Assembly (NCBI RefSeq): GCF_000974785.1
Contig: NZ_BBWV01000001.1
Coordinates: 2,046,001-2,110,000 of the forward strand
From: Flavihumibacter petaseus NBRC 106054
GTDB taxonomy: Bacteria; Bacteroidota; Bacteroidia; Chitinophagales; Chitinophagaceae
Length of the DNA: 64,000 nt
Direction of reading: 5' to 3'
Part shown: positions 17,442 to 27,180 of the stretch, one piece after another
Numbering within the stretch: the first letter of the stretch is position 1
Layout of the letters: every line of letters starts with the position of its first letter
The notes under the pieces: generated by a model
Told to the model about the DNA's origin: nothing
The model's database searches: none
The model's input: the letters and a program-made list of their open reading frames with translations, nothing else
Made by a program: the position numbers and the translations under genes

Positions 17442-20400
17442 ATGAGATCACTACTGCTATTGTCACTTGCCGCTGCCTTTGCCTTCACCGCCTGCCGCCA
17501 TCAGGAGACAGGCATATTCCGCCAGTTGTCCTCCTCTCATACCGGAATACATTTTTCCAATAAGATCAGTGAAAGCGACTCCATCAATCCCATGAATGTG
17601 GTCAACATATACAATGGTGGCGGTGTTGGGATTGGCGATTTTAACGGCGATGGCCTGGCCGATATGTACTTCACGGGCAATATGGTACCCAACAAGCTTT
17701 ACCTGAACAAAGGGAACCTGGCCTTTGAAGATGTCACGGAAAAAGCCGGCGTTGACGGAATGGGCCGCTGGGCAAGAGGCGTATCTGTGGTAGATATCAA
17801 TAACGACGGCAAACTCGATATCTACGTGTGCAACACGATCTATAAAGATTCTCTCCGCCGCAGAAATATCCTGTATGTCAACCAGGGAAATGATGCCGGT
17901 GGTATCCCCCGGTTCAAAGATGACGCGGCTGCCTGGGGGCTGGATATTAACGTACAGTCAACTATGGCGCAGTTCTTCGACTACGACAATGACGGGGACC
18001 TTGACATGTACCTGACCGTGAATGAGGCTGCCAACGGTATTGCCTATACGGCATTCAGTGAACGCAACGGCAATGCTACTCACAGTGAAGGACGTCTTTA
18101 CCGCAACGAAACCGACAGTGCTTCCCATCACCCCGTATATCGTGACGTCTCCCTGCAGGCAGGTATCACGCTGGCAGGGTTCGGACATTCTGCCACCATC
18201 TGTGATATCAATGCAGACGGGTGGAAGGATATCTATGTAGCCAATGATTTCATCTCGAGCAATATCCTGTACATCAATAATCATGATGGCACTTTTTCCG
18301 ACAGGGCAAAAGACTATTTCAAGCACACTTCCCTGAACGCCATGGGCAGCGATGTGGTCGACATCAACAACGATGGCCTCGTGGATGTGGTGGAACTGGA
18401 CATGAACCCCGAAGACAACTTCCGTAAGAAGATGATGATGAATGCGGGCAACTATAATACGATCCAGAATTTTGAGCTGTTTAAATACCAGTTGCAGTAT
18501 ATCCGCAATACGTTCCAGCTGAACCAGGGTCCGCGTTTACTGGAAGGGGATTCCATCGGTGCACCGGTATTCAGCGAGATCGCCTTCATGAGTGGCATGT
18601 CACAGACGGACTGGAGCTGGACCCCGCTGGTGGCGGACTTTGACAACGACGGTTTCCGCGACATGATTATCACCAACGGATTCCCTAAGGATGTAACAGA
18701 CCATGACTTTATTGCGTACCGCGAAAAAAGCAATGGACTCGAGCCGCCACTGCAAATGATGGGCAGAATCCCCGTGGTCAAGATCAGCAATTACGCTTAC
18801 CGCAATACCAATGGCGTTCAGTTTGAAGATATGACCAAAGCCTGGGGGTTCACCCGGCCCGGTTTCTCCAACGGTGCGGTATATGCTGACCTCGATAATG
18901 ACGGCGATATGGATATCGTGATCAACAACATCGACGATGAAGCGTTCGTTTACGAAAACCGCTCCCGGCAGGCAGGGGATACTGCGAGCCACTACCTCCA
19001 GGTCGCATTCCGCGGATCACCGGCCAACATCAACGGACTGGGCGCATCAGCGGATATCTATTACGACCACGGAAAACACCAGCTGTATGAGAATCTTCCC
19101 GTGCGGGGCTACCTGTCCACCAACCAGGGCATTGCACATTTCGGATTGGGTAAAACAACTGTAGTTGATTCGGTAGTGATTACCTGGCCGGAGAACAAAA
19201 AACAGGTATTTCAGCAGGTTAAAGCCGACCAGCTATTAAAAGCTGATCTGGCCAATGCTGCGATCCCGGCACCGGTTAACCCGCAACAACTGCAGTCAGT
19301 GCCCATCTTCCGCGAGATCACCCGGCTCACCGGCCTGGGGGCAAAACATACTGATTTTGATTTTATCGATTTCAATGTTCAGACCACGCTGCCACACAAG
19401 TTCTCCCAATACTGTCCCGCGCTTGCCGCCGGCGATATCAACGGCGACGGGCTGGACGATATCATCATGGGCGGAAATAATATTTATCCGGCCAAGGTCC
19501 TGCTGCAGCAGCCCAACGGAAAATTCCGCGAGCAGCAGATGGATGAGAAAGCCGGAAGCACGAATGTGAATTTCAAAGACGAAGGCATCGTGCTATTCGA
19601 TGCAGATGGCGATGGCTTTAACGATGTTTATGTTGCCAGTGGTGGATTCAACTATGCAGCAGGTGACGCAGCTTACCAGGACCGGCTCTACCTCAATAAC
19701 GGCAAGGGAAGCTTTAGTATCGCTGCCGGCGCATTGCCCGATAACCATATCAGCAAGCTTTGTGTGCGTGTGCAGGATATTGATCATGATGGAAAACCCG
19801 ACCTTTTCGTATCCGGAAGGGTCGAGCCTGGCAAATACCCTCGCCCTGTAAGCAGCTTTATCTTCAAGAACATCTCGGAAAAAGGAAAGCCAAAGTTCAT
19901 TGATATCACATCGCAGGTGGCTCCGGAACTGGAAAATGTGGGACTGGTATGTGATGCCCTGTTCACTGATTTTGACAATGATAACCAGGCTGACCTGATC
20001 CTGGCAGGGGAATGGATGCCTGTAACCTTCTTAAAGAATACCGGCGGGAAATTTAAAAATGTTACTGCTTCAACTGGTATTGCAGGCAATACAGGCTGGT
20101 GGAATTCCATTGCTGCCGGTGATTTCCGGCATACCGGCCGTACCGATTATATCGTTGGCAATGTGGGGCTGAATACCTATTTCCAGGCGAGCGACCAGCG
20201 GCCTGTATTTGTAACTGCAAAAGACTTTGACAAGAACGGCAGCTATGTTCCCATCCTGTCACAATACCTGCCGGCAACCGATGGAACAAAAAAGGAATTC
20301 CCGGCCTTTGGCAGGGATGAGATGATCGAGCGGATTCCCACCTTGAAAAAGCGGTACGACAACTATGGCAAATTCGCGGGGTCCACTATGGAGGAGATCA

Positions 20401-21017
20401 TTACTCCGGAAATGCGCAAAGATGCACAACGCCTCCAGGCCACTATGCTGCAGTCCTGCTTTCTACGGAATGATGGCAATGGCAAATTCACCATTATTCC
20501 GCTGCCGTTGCCGGCACAATATTCCGTTGTTAACGGCATGCTGGCCGATGATTTTGATGGGGACGGAAACCTTGACGTGCTTATCAACGGCAATGATTTC
20601 GGAACCGAAGTGGCCACCGGTCGCTATAACGCGCTCAACGGCCTGTTGCTGAAAGGTAAAGGGGATGGGTCGTTCCAGCCACTCACTATTCTCGAGAGCG
20701 GTATCTATCTGCCTGGCGATGGCAAGGCGCTGGTTCAGCTGAAGGGGGCCGACGGCAAATACCTGGTTGCAGCCAGCCAGAACCGCGGACCACTAAAGCT
20801 GTATGCATTACGTAGTAATACCAGGAGACTTGTGCCAGTGAATAGCAATGATGAATCAGCGGTGCTCCATTATAAAAACGGCAACAGCCGTAAACAGGAA
20901 TTCTATAACGGCTCCGGCTTCCTGTCACAGTCTGCGCGCTATTGTGCCACCGATAGTTCCGTGGTAGCGGTTGAGATCCGGAACAACAAAGGGGAAGTGA
21001 GGAAAATTGCTCCCTGA
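17442..21017 (+). CDS. FG-GAP/VCBS-repeat lipoprotein with ASPIC/UnbV domain (CRTAC1-like)
   Basis: A 1191-residue secreted protein. From ATG 17442 the start gives an ideal lipoprotein signal (LLLLSLAAAFAFTAC, Cys18). An in-frame ATG at 17424 would add six residues. Many calcium-binding D-x-[ND]-x-D-G repeats (DFNGDGLADMYF, DINNDGKLDIYV, DYDNDGDLDMYL) show two beta-propeller sets, separated by an ASPIC/UnbV segment (about 520-600, YLSTNQGIAHFGLG). Proteins of this type often follow SusCD pairs in Chitinophagaceae, but their role is not established. They may bind the substrate or other macromolecules at the surface. Confidence 0.85.
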   Translation: MRSLLLLSLAAAFAFTACRHQETGIFRQLSSSHTGIHFSNKISESDSINPMNVVNIYNGGGVGIGDFNGDGLADMYFTGNMVPNKLYLNKGNLAFEDVTEKAGVDGMGRWARGVSVVDINNDGKLDIYVCNTIYKDSLRRRNILYVNQGNDAGGIPRFKDDAAAWGLDINVQSTMAQFFDYDNDGDLDMYLTVNEAANGIAYTAFSERNGNATHSEGRLYRNETDSASHHPVYRDVSLQAGITLAGFGHSATICDINADGWKDIYVANDFISSNILYINNHDGTFSDRAKDYFKHTSLNAMGSDVVDINNDGLVDVVELDMNPEDNFRKKMMMNAGNYNTIQNFELFKYQLQYIRNTFQLNQGPRLLEGDSIGAPVFSEIAFMSGMSQTDWSWTPLVADFDNDGFRDMIITNGFPKDVTDHDFIAYREKSNGLEPPLQMMGRIPVVKISNYAYRNTNGVQFEDMTKAWGFTRPGFSNGAVYADLDNDGDMDIVINNIDDEAFVYENRSRQAGDTASHYLQVAFRGSPANINGLGASADIYYDHGKHQLYENLPVRGYLSTNQGIAHFGLGKTTVVDSVVITWPENKKQVFQQVKADQLLKADLANAAIPAPVNPQQLQSVPIFREITRLTGLGAKHTDFDFIDFNVQTTLPHKFSQYCPALAAGDINGDGLDDIIMGGNNIYPAKVLLQQPNGKFREQQMDEKAGSTNVNFKDEGIVLFDADGDGFNDVYVASGGFNYAAGDAAYQDRLYLNNGKGSFSIAAGALPDNHISKLCVRVQDIDHDGKPDLFVSGRVEPGKYPRPVSSFIFKNISEKGKPKFIDITSQVAPELENVGLVCDALFTDFDNDNQADLILAGEWMPVTFLKNTGGKFKNVTASTGIAGNTGWWNSIAAGDFRHTGRTDYIVGNVGLNTYFQASDQRPVFVTAKDFDKNGSYVPILSQYLPATDGTKKEFPAFGRDEMIERIPTLKKRYDNYGKFAGSTMEEIITPEMRKDAQRLQATMLQSCFLRNDGNGKFTIIPLPLPAQYSVVNGMLADDFDGDGNLDVLINGNDFGTEVATGRYNALNGLLLKGKGDGSFQPLTILESGIYLPGDGKALVQLKGADGKYLVAASQNRGPLKLYALRSNTRRLVPVNSNDESAVLHYKNGNSRKQEFYNGSGFLSQSARYCATDSSVVAVEIRNNKGEVRKIAP

Positions 21018-21075
21018 TCCCCATTGATAAGCCATTCCTGGAAAGCCGGTCGTAACTTCAGAGAAATCTTATGTC

Positions 21076-22206
21076 ATGAAGTTTCGGGTAACTGTTTTGG
21101 GCGCCGGCTTCGGCGGACTGGAATTGAGCACGTTGTTGTCTGAAGCATTGGGTGACCGCCTTGACCTCACCCTGATCGATCAGCACGACAGTTTCTATTT
21201 CGGGTTCTCCAAACTTGATGTGATGTTCGGTCATCAGCAGGCTGATGCCGTAAAGATTCCCTATCGTCATATCAATAAACCCGGGGTGAAGTTCAGGCAG
21301 GAAAAGGTTACTTCGATCGATCCCAACACCCGTAAAGTCACCACTGATAAAGCTGAGTACGAATCCGACATCCTGGTCGTTGCCCTCGGCGCAAACTATG
21401 ATATTGCGGCTACACCCGGCCTGACGCAATTTGGCAATGAATATTACAGTTTCGAAGGCGCAGAAAAGCTGCGGGATATACTTCCGTCCTTCAAACAGGG
21501 GCATGCAGTGGTAGGTGTTTGCGGGGCACCGTTCAAGTGTCCGCCAGCACCAAGCGAAGGCGCCCTCATGTTGCACGATTACCTGGTCGAAAGAGGGCTG
21601 CGGGATGCCTGCACCATCAGTCTCGTCATACCTTTCGGTTTGCCCATTCCCCCTTCTCCTGATTCCTCGAAAGCCTTACTGAAAGCCTTTGAAGAACGGA
21701 ATATCCGGTTCATTCCCCAACGTAAGATCAGCAGTGTTACAGCCGACAAAAAAGTTCTGTTGGATGATGGCACCGAATTGCCCTGCGACCTGTTGCTTGG
21801 TATACCCAAACACGTTGCCCCGCCAGTGGTGCTGGAAAGCGGTCTTGCAGAAAATGGCTGGATCCCTGTGGAAAGGGCTAACCTTCGTACTAAATATCCC
21901 GGCGTTTATGCGATTGGTGATGTGACCAGTGTCGGTACGCCCAAGGCCGGTGTGTTTGCTGAGGGTGCTGCCGTTTACGCGGCTAAATCCATCATTGCAG
22001 ATTATCACGGAAAGGAAGAAGCAGCAGCGTACACCGGTGCCGGCTCCTGTTATATTGAATTCGGGAAAGGCACTGTCGCACGCGTGGACGTGGATTTTTT
22101 CTCCGGCCCGAAACCATCTGGCATTCACCAGGAAGCATCAGCCGACCTGGTGGCCGATAAAAAGCTGTTTGGATCAAGCCGGAAAGCAAGGTGGTTTGGA
22201 TTCTGA
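21076..22206 (+). CDS. FAD-dependent oxidoreductase of the SQR/NDH-2 type
   Basis: A 376-residue flavoprotein with a dinucleotide-binding motif at the N-terminus (VTVLGAGFGGLE, 5-16) and the second FAD motif YAIGDVTSVGTPKAG near 285-300. Cys149 and Cys155 in VCGAPFKCPPAPSEGA occupy the region where sulfide:quinone oxidoreductases carry a catalytic cysteine. No signal peptide or C-terminal membrane helix is obvious. It could be an SQR-like or type II NADH dehydrogenase-like enzyme, and sequence alone does not decide. Its last 33 bases overlap the convergent membrane-protein gene. Confidence 0.75.
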   Translation: MKFRVTVLGAGFGGLELSTLLSEALGDRLDLTLIDQHDSFYFGFSKLDVMFGHQQADAVKIPYRHINKPGVKFRQEKVTSIDPNTRKVTTDKAEYESDILVVALGANYDIAATPGLTQFGNEYYSFEGAEKLRDILPSFKQGHAVVGVCGAPFKCPPAPSEGALMLHDYLVERGLRDACTISLVIPFGLPIPPSPDSSKALLKAFEERNIRFIPQRKISSVTADKKVLLDDGTELPCDLLLGIPKHVAPPVVLESGLAENGWIPVERANLRTKYPGVYAIGDVTSVGTPKAGVFAEGAAVYAAKSIIADYHGKEEAAAYTGAGSCYIEFGKGTVARVDVDFFSGPKPSGIHQEASADLVADKKLFGSSRKARWFGF

Positions 22207-23280
22207 TTGACGAATCAGGTCACGATCTTTCCTGCTGAGGTATTGGCGGGCGATCCTGTTCTCCGGTTTCCTGTCGAATGTATATAAGGTTAACAGGAAA
22301 AGCCATTCGAGGGGTTTCATCAATATATAGACAATATCTGCTACGACACGGATGTTGAAGATTCCGTAGTACCGGTGAATTACATCACCCACTTTATTGT
22401 AGTGGTGGCGAATAGGCCGATGAAGAAACGGCAGTTTTTCCTGGATCAGCTCTTCGAAAGCATTGGAAATAAGTAGCTGCCGGTTGCACAGGATCGGGTT
22501 GCCATTCCTGACACCCCGACGTACTGGCTTCACAATTCCCGGATGTCCCTTGGCTGCAACGGAACATAAGTAATGCCCTCCGCATTCGACATTGTCACAC
22601 TGATAATCCCACTGAGAGAGCCCGTGTTTATAGGTATCGGTAAACGCCCGGATGAATGAGTCGGGTTGTTGACCGAAGAGTAACAAGAGCATTGTAACTA
22701 ACAGCAGCAGTGGTAAACAACAAGCAAAAAGCAAAGGAAATTTTAGTATAGGCTTCGCCGAAAGGAATTTCCAGGCTAGTTCTTCTGGTTTGTAACCAGA
22801 TCGTGAAGGTGTATGCTGAGCCAGAAATAACCTTTGATTTTCGCCCAGCATCATAATGCCGCAAATTATCACCGGCAGAATGCCGAGAAAAAAGTATGTG
22901 TTGTCCTTTACGTGAAAAGAAACAACAATACTGAAAGCAATTCCCGCAACAATAAACAGGTTAACCAGTATTTCTGTAATTGGTGCTGCAATCCTCGATC
23001 GTAACCGGGAATAAAGGTAAGCGCAAAGGCAAAGGATCATCAGCACTTTTATCGATAGCTGGTGCGCCGGATGAAACGCAGCGGTTTCAGTTTCTTCCTC
23101 ACAACAAAGATTGGTTTTTCCAAATCCGGCATAAACGAAAGGAAGAAAAACCATTACATATAAATCAATAACAAATAGTGCGATTTTCCCCAGAAAAAGC
23201 TTTCTGTTGTAGAGGAAAGCAATAAAGTTTGCGTAAACAATCAGGGCTGGGACGCCGAAAGTAATCAGGACAAGTGCCAA
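22174..23280 (-). CDS. multi-pass membrane protein of unknown function
   Basis: A 368-residue protein with six or so membrane segments in its first 215 residues (for example 3-25, 32-52, 78-98, 108-125, 130-148 and 188-208). They are followed by a soluble stretch with the conserved-looking QCDNVECGGHYLCSVAAKGH and IRHHYNKVGDVIHRYYG. This resembles the DUF6688 group as I remember it, but I cannot confirm it. The Cys/His-rich stretch could bind metal. It is last in a five-gene minus-strand run and overlaps the 3' end of the convergent flavoprotein gene. Confidence 0.6.
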   Translation of the reverse strand: MALVLITFGVPALIVYANFIAFLYNRKLFLGKIALFVIDLYVMVFLPFVYAGFGKTNLCCEEETETAAFHPAHQLSIKVLMILCLCAYLYSRLRSRIAAPITEILVNLFIVAGIAFSIVVSFHVKDNTYFFLGILPVIICGIMMLGENQRLFLAQHTPSRSGYKPEELAWKFLSAKPILKFPLLFACCLPLLLLVTMLLLLFGQQPDSFIRAFTDTYKHGLSQWDYQCDNVECGGHYLCSVAAKGHPGIVKPVRRGVRNGNPILCNRQLLISNAFEELIQEKLPFLHRPIRHHYNKVGDVIHRYYGIFNIRVVADIVYILMKPLEWLFLLTLYTFDRKPENRIARQYLSRKDRDLIRQSESKPPCFPA

Positions 23281-23310
23281 GGGTAAGGTTTGAAGCTAAA
23301 ATAGTCAATT

Positions 23311-23892
23311 TTAAAGGCGATCCACCACACGGTAACGGTATTGGCTTTCCGTTATGACCCAGGTCACTTCAGCCTCCTCAGTTTCCTTACCTGGCAAACC
23401 TGCCCTGCGGAGATAGATATACAACCTCCTGTTGTCGGCCGATAACCAGGCCTTCCAGACAGCAGTGCTATATGACTTTCGTTTTCCATCACCTGTTGAG
23501 GTGCAGGTACTGTTGGCGGCTATACCGGATGTTGCCTCCCTGTTTATCCTTACCCAAAAATGGGAATGTGTGACCAGGAATATGGAATCCAGCTTTGATG
23601 CGGAAGATGACTTGTCAAAGTAGATATGCAGGTAGATGTCTTTTTTTGGCAAAGAGAAGTGGATCTCTGAATCCGAACATTTTCCGGTAACCAGTGCTTT
23701 CAGGCCATGTGCAGAAGGAGAGGGTTCTGTACCTGACCCGCTCAGGCGCTTCCTGCCGGCAATGGTAAATGCCGACAAATCGTACTTCACCAGTGAGTCT
23801 TCCAGGCTGGTGTATTGCTGATCCTGCTGAGCATGCACGCCCGGTGAAAATGAAAAGAGGAACAAAAGTGCAGTTAAAAATTTCCACGACAT
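23311..23892 (-). CDS. secreted protein of unknown function
   Basis: A 193-residue protein with a signal peptide (FLTALLFLFSFSPGVHA, cleavage about residue 21) and a strand-rich body. It contains two cysteines (KCSDSE and STCTST) that could form a disulfide. I recognise no family. Its ATG follows directly after the TAG stop of the ABM-domain gene, so the two are translationally coupled in one operon. Confidence 0.6.
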   Translation of the reverse strand: MSWKFLTALLFLFSFSPGVHAQQDQQYTSLEDSLVKYDLSAFTIAGRKRLSGSGTEPSPSAHGLKALVTGKCSDSEIHFSLPKKDIYLHIYFDKSSSASKLDSIFLVTHSHFWVRINREATSGIAANSTCTSTGDGKRKSYSTAVWKAWLSADNRRLYIYLRRAGLPGKETEEAEVTWVITESQYRYRVVDRL

Positions 23893-24285
23893 CTATTTCG
23901 GTTTTTTGGTTTCATATATCACCGGTATCACATCTACCAGTTCCAGCGATTTCACCATGGATTGTGTACCGGATTTGTACACTTTAAAATGCGGTGTCTG
24001 AATATGCGCTTCATAGGCCGCTTTGCTGGCATATGTTTCCATGATTGTGATGTGGGTTGGCGCCTTGAGGTCCTGCACCGCATACATGGTCAACACGCCG
24101 GGTTCCACGCGGACCGCAGTTTCAATTCCCGTTTTGAGAATGGATTTATAGGCATCCAGTTGCGCCGAATCCACCACGATCCTGGCGATCCGTACAAATG
24201 GTTCCCTGTTTTGTGCCTTGCCTGTGTTCATCAACAGCAGGTTGAAAAGAAGAAAGACCAGCGATCTCGCCAATAGTTTATTCAT
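23893..24285 (-). CDS. exported ABM-domain (quinol-monooxygenase-like) protein
   Basis: A 130-residue protein: a signal peptide (about 1-25, ending GKAQ) followed by an antibiotic-biosynthesis-monooxygenase (ABM, dimeric ferredoxin-like) domain. Landmarks are VRIARIVVDSAQLDAYKSIL, EPGVLTMYAVQD and the THITIMETYASKAAYEAHIQTPHF segment typical of YgiN-like proteins. Family members act as cofactor-free oxygenases or haem-degrading proteins. Export makes this one unusual. It lies 15 bases after the GT39 gene and directly abuts the next gene. Confidence 0.8.
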   Translation of the reverse strand: MNKLLARSLVFLLFNLLLMNTGKAQNREPFVRIARIVVDSAQLDAYKSILKTGIETAVRVEPGVLTMYAVQDLKAPTHITIMETYASKAAYEAHIQTPHFKVYKSGTQSMVKSLELVDVIPVIYETKKPK

Positions 24286-24300
24286 GGCTTGTTATTTATT

Positions 24301-25821
24301 TTATCTTGATTTCACTTCCTTTATTTCTGCTGCAATTCGTGCATTTACATCAATATGAGCCTGTTCAAAACGATAAATGCGTGTCCGGAATTCCCGCGCA
24401 TGAGGATTGGCAATGGAATCTGCGAGGGCTGCTTTTGCAAAGAATTTTGCCGTCTCCTCCATTTCGGTGTCGGGCCCCTCAAAGGTTTTGATGCGCACCA
24501 GGTTCACATAAGGCCTACTGAGATCAAACCAGTTGATATAGTCTGCATTGAAAGTTACCGCCCTTATGCCGCGTTTTGAATAATAATTGATGGCGCCGGC
24601 CTGGCCATAATTGTCACAAAGCACCAGCGTGTTGCCACTTCGGGCAAGCGTTGCGTGAACGCTGTCAACTTTATTGGCAAGTTCACTCCAGCCAAGCATA
24701 TCCGCAAAATCCTGTGGAAGGGGATGGTCTTTCCCGTCTTCCCATCGCAGTAACCCGAATTTCTGATAGCGATCCTGGTGGTTAATGATGTATTCCGGCG
24801 TACGATTGGGAAAAGCGACCTGGTACAGAGGCAAAAACACCAATATGGGAACTGCCACCAATACAGGAGCGGCGATCATCCGCCAGCGTGGCCGCAACAA
24901 ATGCGACAGATAAACGGTTCCGAAAGCCAGGAAAACGGGGTAGAGACCGATAGCATAGTATCCCTTGGCTTTGAAGTACGCAAATATTGCCAGCGTGAAC
25001 ACCAGCGCATAACCGAAGAGCCGGTAAGGCGCAAATGGTTTGTAAAAAAATAACGCATAGAGGGCCAGCAACAGCAGGTGTATTGACCCAATGAAATACA
25101 GGAGCTGTTCTTTCAGGAAATCTGCCCGGTTCACATTCACCAATTGTGAGGCAGCCAGTTCTTTCATGTGACCGATCACCGGAAATCCATTGCTGTATTG
25201 CCACCACAGGTTTGGTAATACCAGGAGCAGCCCCAATAGCAGTGCTCCATACAGGGCTTTCCTGCTGAGCATCTGGCGGTGTTCGGTCAGCAGGATCGCC
25301 GGCAACAATCCCAGCAGCAGAAAGCCAATGTTGTATTTATTGTAGAAGGCAAGTGCGAAAATAACTGCGCCGGCATACAACCAGCGTGGTTCCTTCGAAT
25401 TGATATACCGGATCAGGATATAATACAGTAGTGTCCAGCACAGCACATCAAAAGAGTTGGGCTGAAAAAGCTGGTTTAGTCGGAGCAGCACAGACAACAG
25501 TACACCGAGTGCGCCAAGCATCAGTGCCAGGCGGTCGCCTTTCAGGGCTTCGGTCGTTTTCCAGACAACAAGCAAGGTTAGCGCACCCCATAATGAAGGG
25601 AAGAACCGGACCCAGAAAATATCATTGCCCAGTTCCCGGATCAGCAGCGCCACCCATGAGGTAAAAGGCGGAACGGACTGGAATCCCCAGGCCAGGTGAT
25701 TTGCCTGGTCAAGATGCAGGTATTCGTCACGATGGAGATCATATTCAGGAAGGACCAGGCAATACTGCAGGAGAAATTTCAACAACATAAACCCCAGCAG
25801 GATCAGGGTATTCTTTCGCAT
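24301..25821 (-). CDS. GT39-family membrane glycosyltransferase
   Basis: A 506-residue GT-C fold protein with around eleven membrane helices, of the PMT/ArnT group that uses a polyprenyl-linked sugar donor in the periplasm. The first external loop carries the acidic motif DLHRDEYLHLDQANHLAWG, where the catalytic Asp of this family lies. A periplasmic C-terminal domain (about 390-506) follows the last helix. I use ATG 25821, because the longer frame begins with TTG inside the upstream gene's stop. The acceptor (lipid or protein) is unknown. Confidence 0.82.
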   Translation of the reverse strand: MRKNTLILLGFMLLKFLLQYCLVLPEYDLHRDEYLHLDQANHLAWGFQSVPPFTSWVALLIRELGNDIFWVRFFPSLWGALTLLVVWKTTEALKGDRLALMLGALGVLLSVLLRLNQLFQPNSFDVLCWTLLYYILIRYINSKEPRWLYAGAVIFALAFYNKYNIGFLLLGLLPAILLTEHRQMLSRKALYGALLLGLLLVLPNLWWQYSNGFPVIGHMKELAASQLVNVNRADFLKEQLLYFIGSIHLLLLALYALFFYKPFAPYRLFGYALVFTLAIFAYFKAKGYYAIGLYPVFLAFGTVYLSHLLRPRWRMIAAPVLVAVPILVFLPLYQVAFPNRTPEYIINHQDRYQKFGLLRWEDGKDHPLPQDFADMLGWSELANKVDSVHATLARSGNTLVLCDNYGQAGAINYYSKRGIRAVTFNADYINWFDLSRPYVNLVRIKTFEGPDTEMEETAKFFAKAALADSIANPHAREFRTRIYRFEQAHIDVNARIAAEIKEVKSR

Positions 25822-25838
25822 TCCTAATAATACACCGA

Positions 25839-26582
25839 TCAATCCATATTTGGAAAAGGAAAACGGTACGACAGCGCATATTTCTCACCGTTGATCTGAA
25901 CGGCCTGCCTTGTTTTGAGCCCCCGCAAAAGTTTGATAAAGTCCGCGAAATACTTTTTGTCCAGGTAAATGCTGTACAGTTCATCACTACGCTGCACCGT
26001 GGTTTTGCTATGCAGATCACTCCATTCCTTATTCCAGGCCAGCGGAGTTTCGGGTGACAGATCATACTTGCTCGCCATTACCTCCACGGTATCGGGCACC
26101 CAGGGTTTTGCAGCAGGGTCATCAAATTTGAGAATGTTGTCAAAGACGGTCAGAAAGGATTTAGGTGTTTTGGACCGCGCGTCACTTTCAGGATCCCGGA
26201 GGTTACCGTATACACCGATCTGCTGCAGGGTATCAAAATTGAGGAGGAGGATATTTGCGGGTTGTTCGGCGCGATCAGAGGCTTCCGTGGATTCTCCCAG
26301 CCGGGAAACACCATCATCCAGGTCCAGTGATTTCATAATGGACCTTACCCTGATGCTGTCGTATTTGACCTCAAAATACTGGTACCGTTTGTTCACTACT
26401 TTCCGGTAAATGATCTGCCCCTTTTCGTAAAGTGCAAAACAAGGTACATCCGATCCGATCACCATCAGCCACGGATCTGTCACCACCAATACGACAAGCG
26501 GCTTGCCGTATTGCGATTTGAATTGCTGGGCAAATGAGGTAAGGCAGCAAAAAAGGAACAGGGTGGTTAAAAACTGTTTCAT
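25839..26582 (-). CDS. secreted protein of unknown function
   Basis: A 247-residue protein with a clear signal peptide (LTTLFLFCCLTSFAQQ). The body shows no motif I recognise. It is mixed alpha/beta with many charged residues and ends with SYRFPFPNMD. It is first in a tight minus-strand run continuing into the GT39 gene 17 bases away, then ABM, a secreted protein and a membrane protein. Its promoter must lie in the repeat-rich stretch upstream, where CATATTTG at 26620-26627 (minus strand) is one base off TAnnTTTG. Confidence 0.6.
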   Translation of the reverse strand: MKQFLTTLFLFCCLTSFAQQFKSQYGKPLVVLVVTDPWLMVIGSDVPCFALYEKGQIIYRKVVNKRYQYFEVKYDSIRVRSIMKSLDLDDGVSRLGESTEASDRAEQPANILLLNFDTLQQIGVYGNLRDPESDARSKTPKSFLTVFDNILKFDDPAAKPWVPDTVEVMASKYDLSPETPLAWNKEWSDLHSKTTVQRSDELYSIYLDKKYFADFIKLLRGLKTRQAVQINGEKYALSYRFPFPNMD

Positions 26583-27180
26583 AGCAGGTTTGCCTTTGGC
26601 GCGGACGTATAAGCTACATCAAATATGGCAGAAAAGCAACAAGTGTTTACTGGTAAAACAGGCTGATAAAATGCTTTTGTTGCCAGTTGTAGTATACCCG
26701 CGTTGTTGATTTATTTGCCACCTTTCAACCCTTGTGCCAGAACCATTCGTTTCCTTTTCCCGGGACGATCCATTATCCATTTCTATTTAATCCCTGATGC
26801 GCCCCTGTTGATAAGCCTTTGGAACCCTATTGGTTCCCCGGGTTTTACCCGGAAATGACCCGATTTCCCTATGAAAACCGGGTAGAATCCGGGTAAAATC
26901 TGGCTACATGTGGGGTTACCAAAGGATAAACAAAGGATAAACAAAGTAGTGGCAATAGGGTATCATTATGGCTGATTCCCATAGCCATCCTTCGATTAAA
27001 ATACGTTTGTCCATAGGCAAACCCACCCCTTTGCACAGGGTTAATCGAAGGATCATCGAAATTCGGCTATGATAAAGAGCATTTTCCGGCCTTTCAAAAT
27101 GCTCCGCATGGCATAATTTCTGAATCCCCGCTAAACCCCCCGCCCGATAATATGCCGTATCATCTTTAAAACTCATCACT
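26583..27180. repeat. gene-free, inverted-repeat-rich intergenic region
   Basis: No convincing gene lies in this 598-base gap between divergent genes. It holds several perfect inverted repeats: GGAACC/GGTTCC (26821-26837), CCGGGT/ACCCGG (26838-26852), ATCCTTCGATTAA/TTAATCGAAGGAT (26987-26999 and 27041-27053), and GAGCATTTT/AAAATGCTC (27077-27085 and 27096-27104). CCGGGTA recurs near 26878-26900. An 11-base unit AAAGGATAAAC is repeated in tandem near 26920-26945. It may be a structured RNA, a small palindromic element or a multi-operator control region. Confidence 0.6.
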
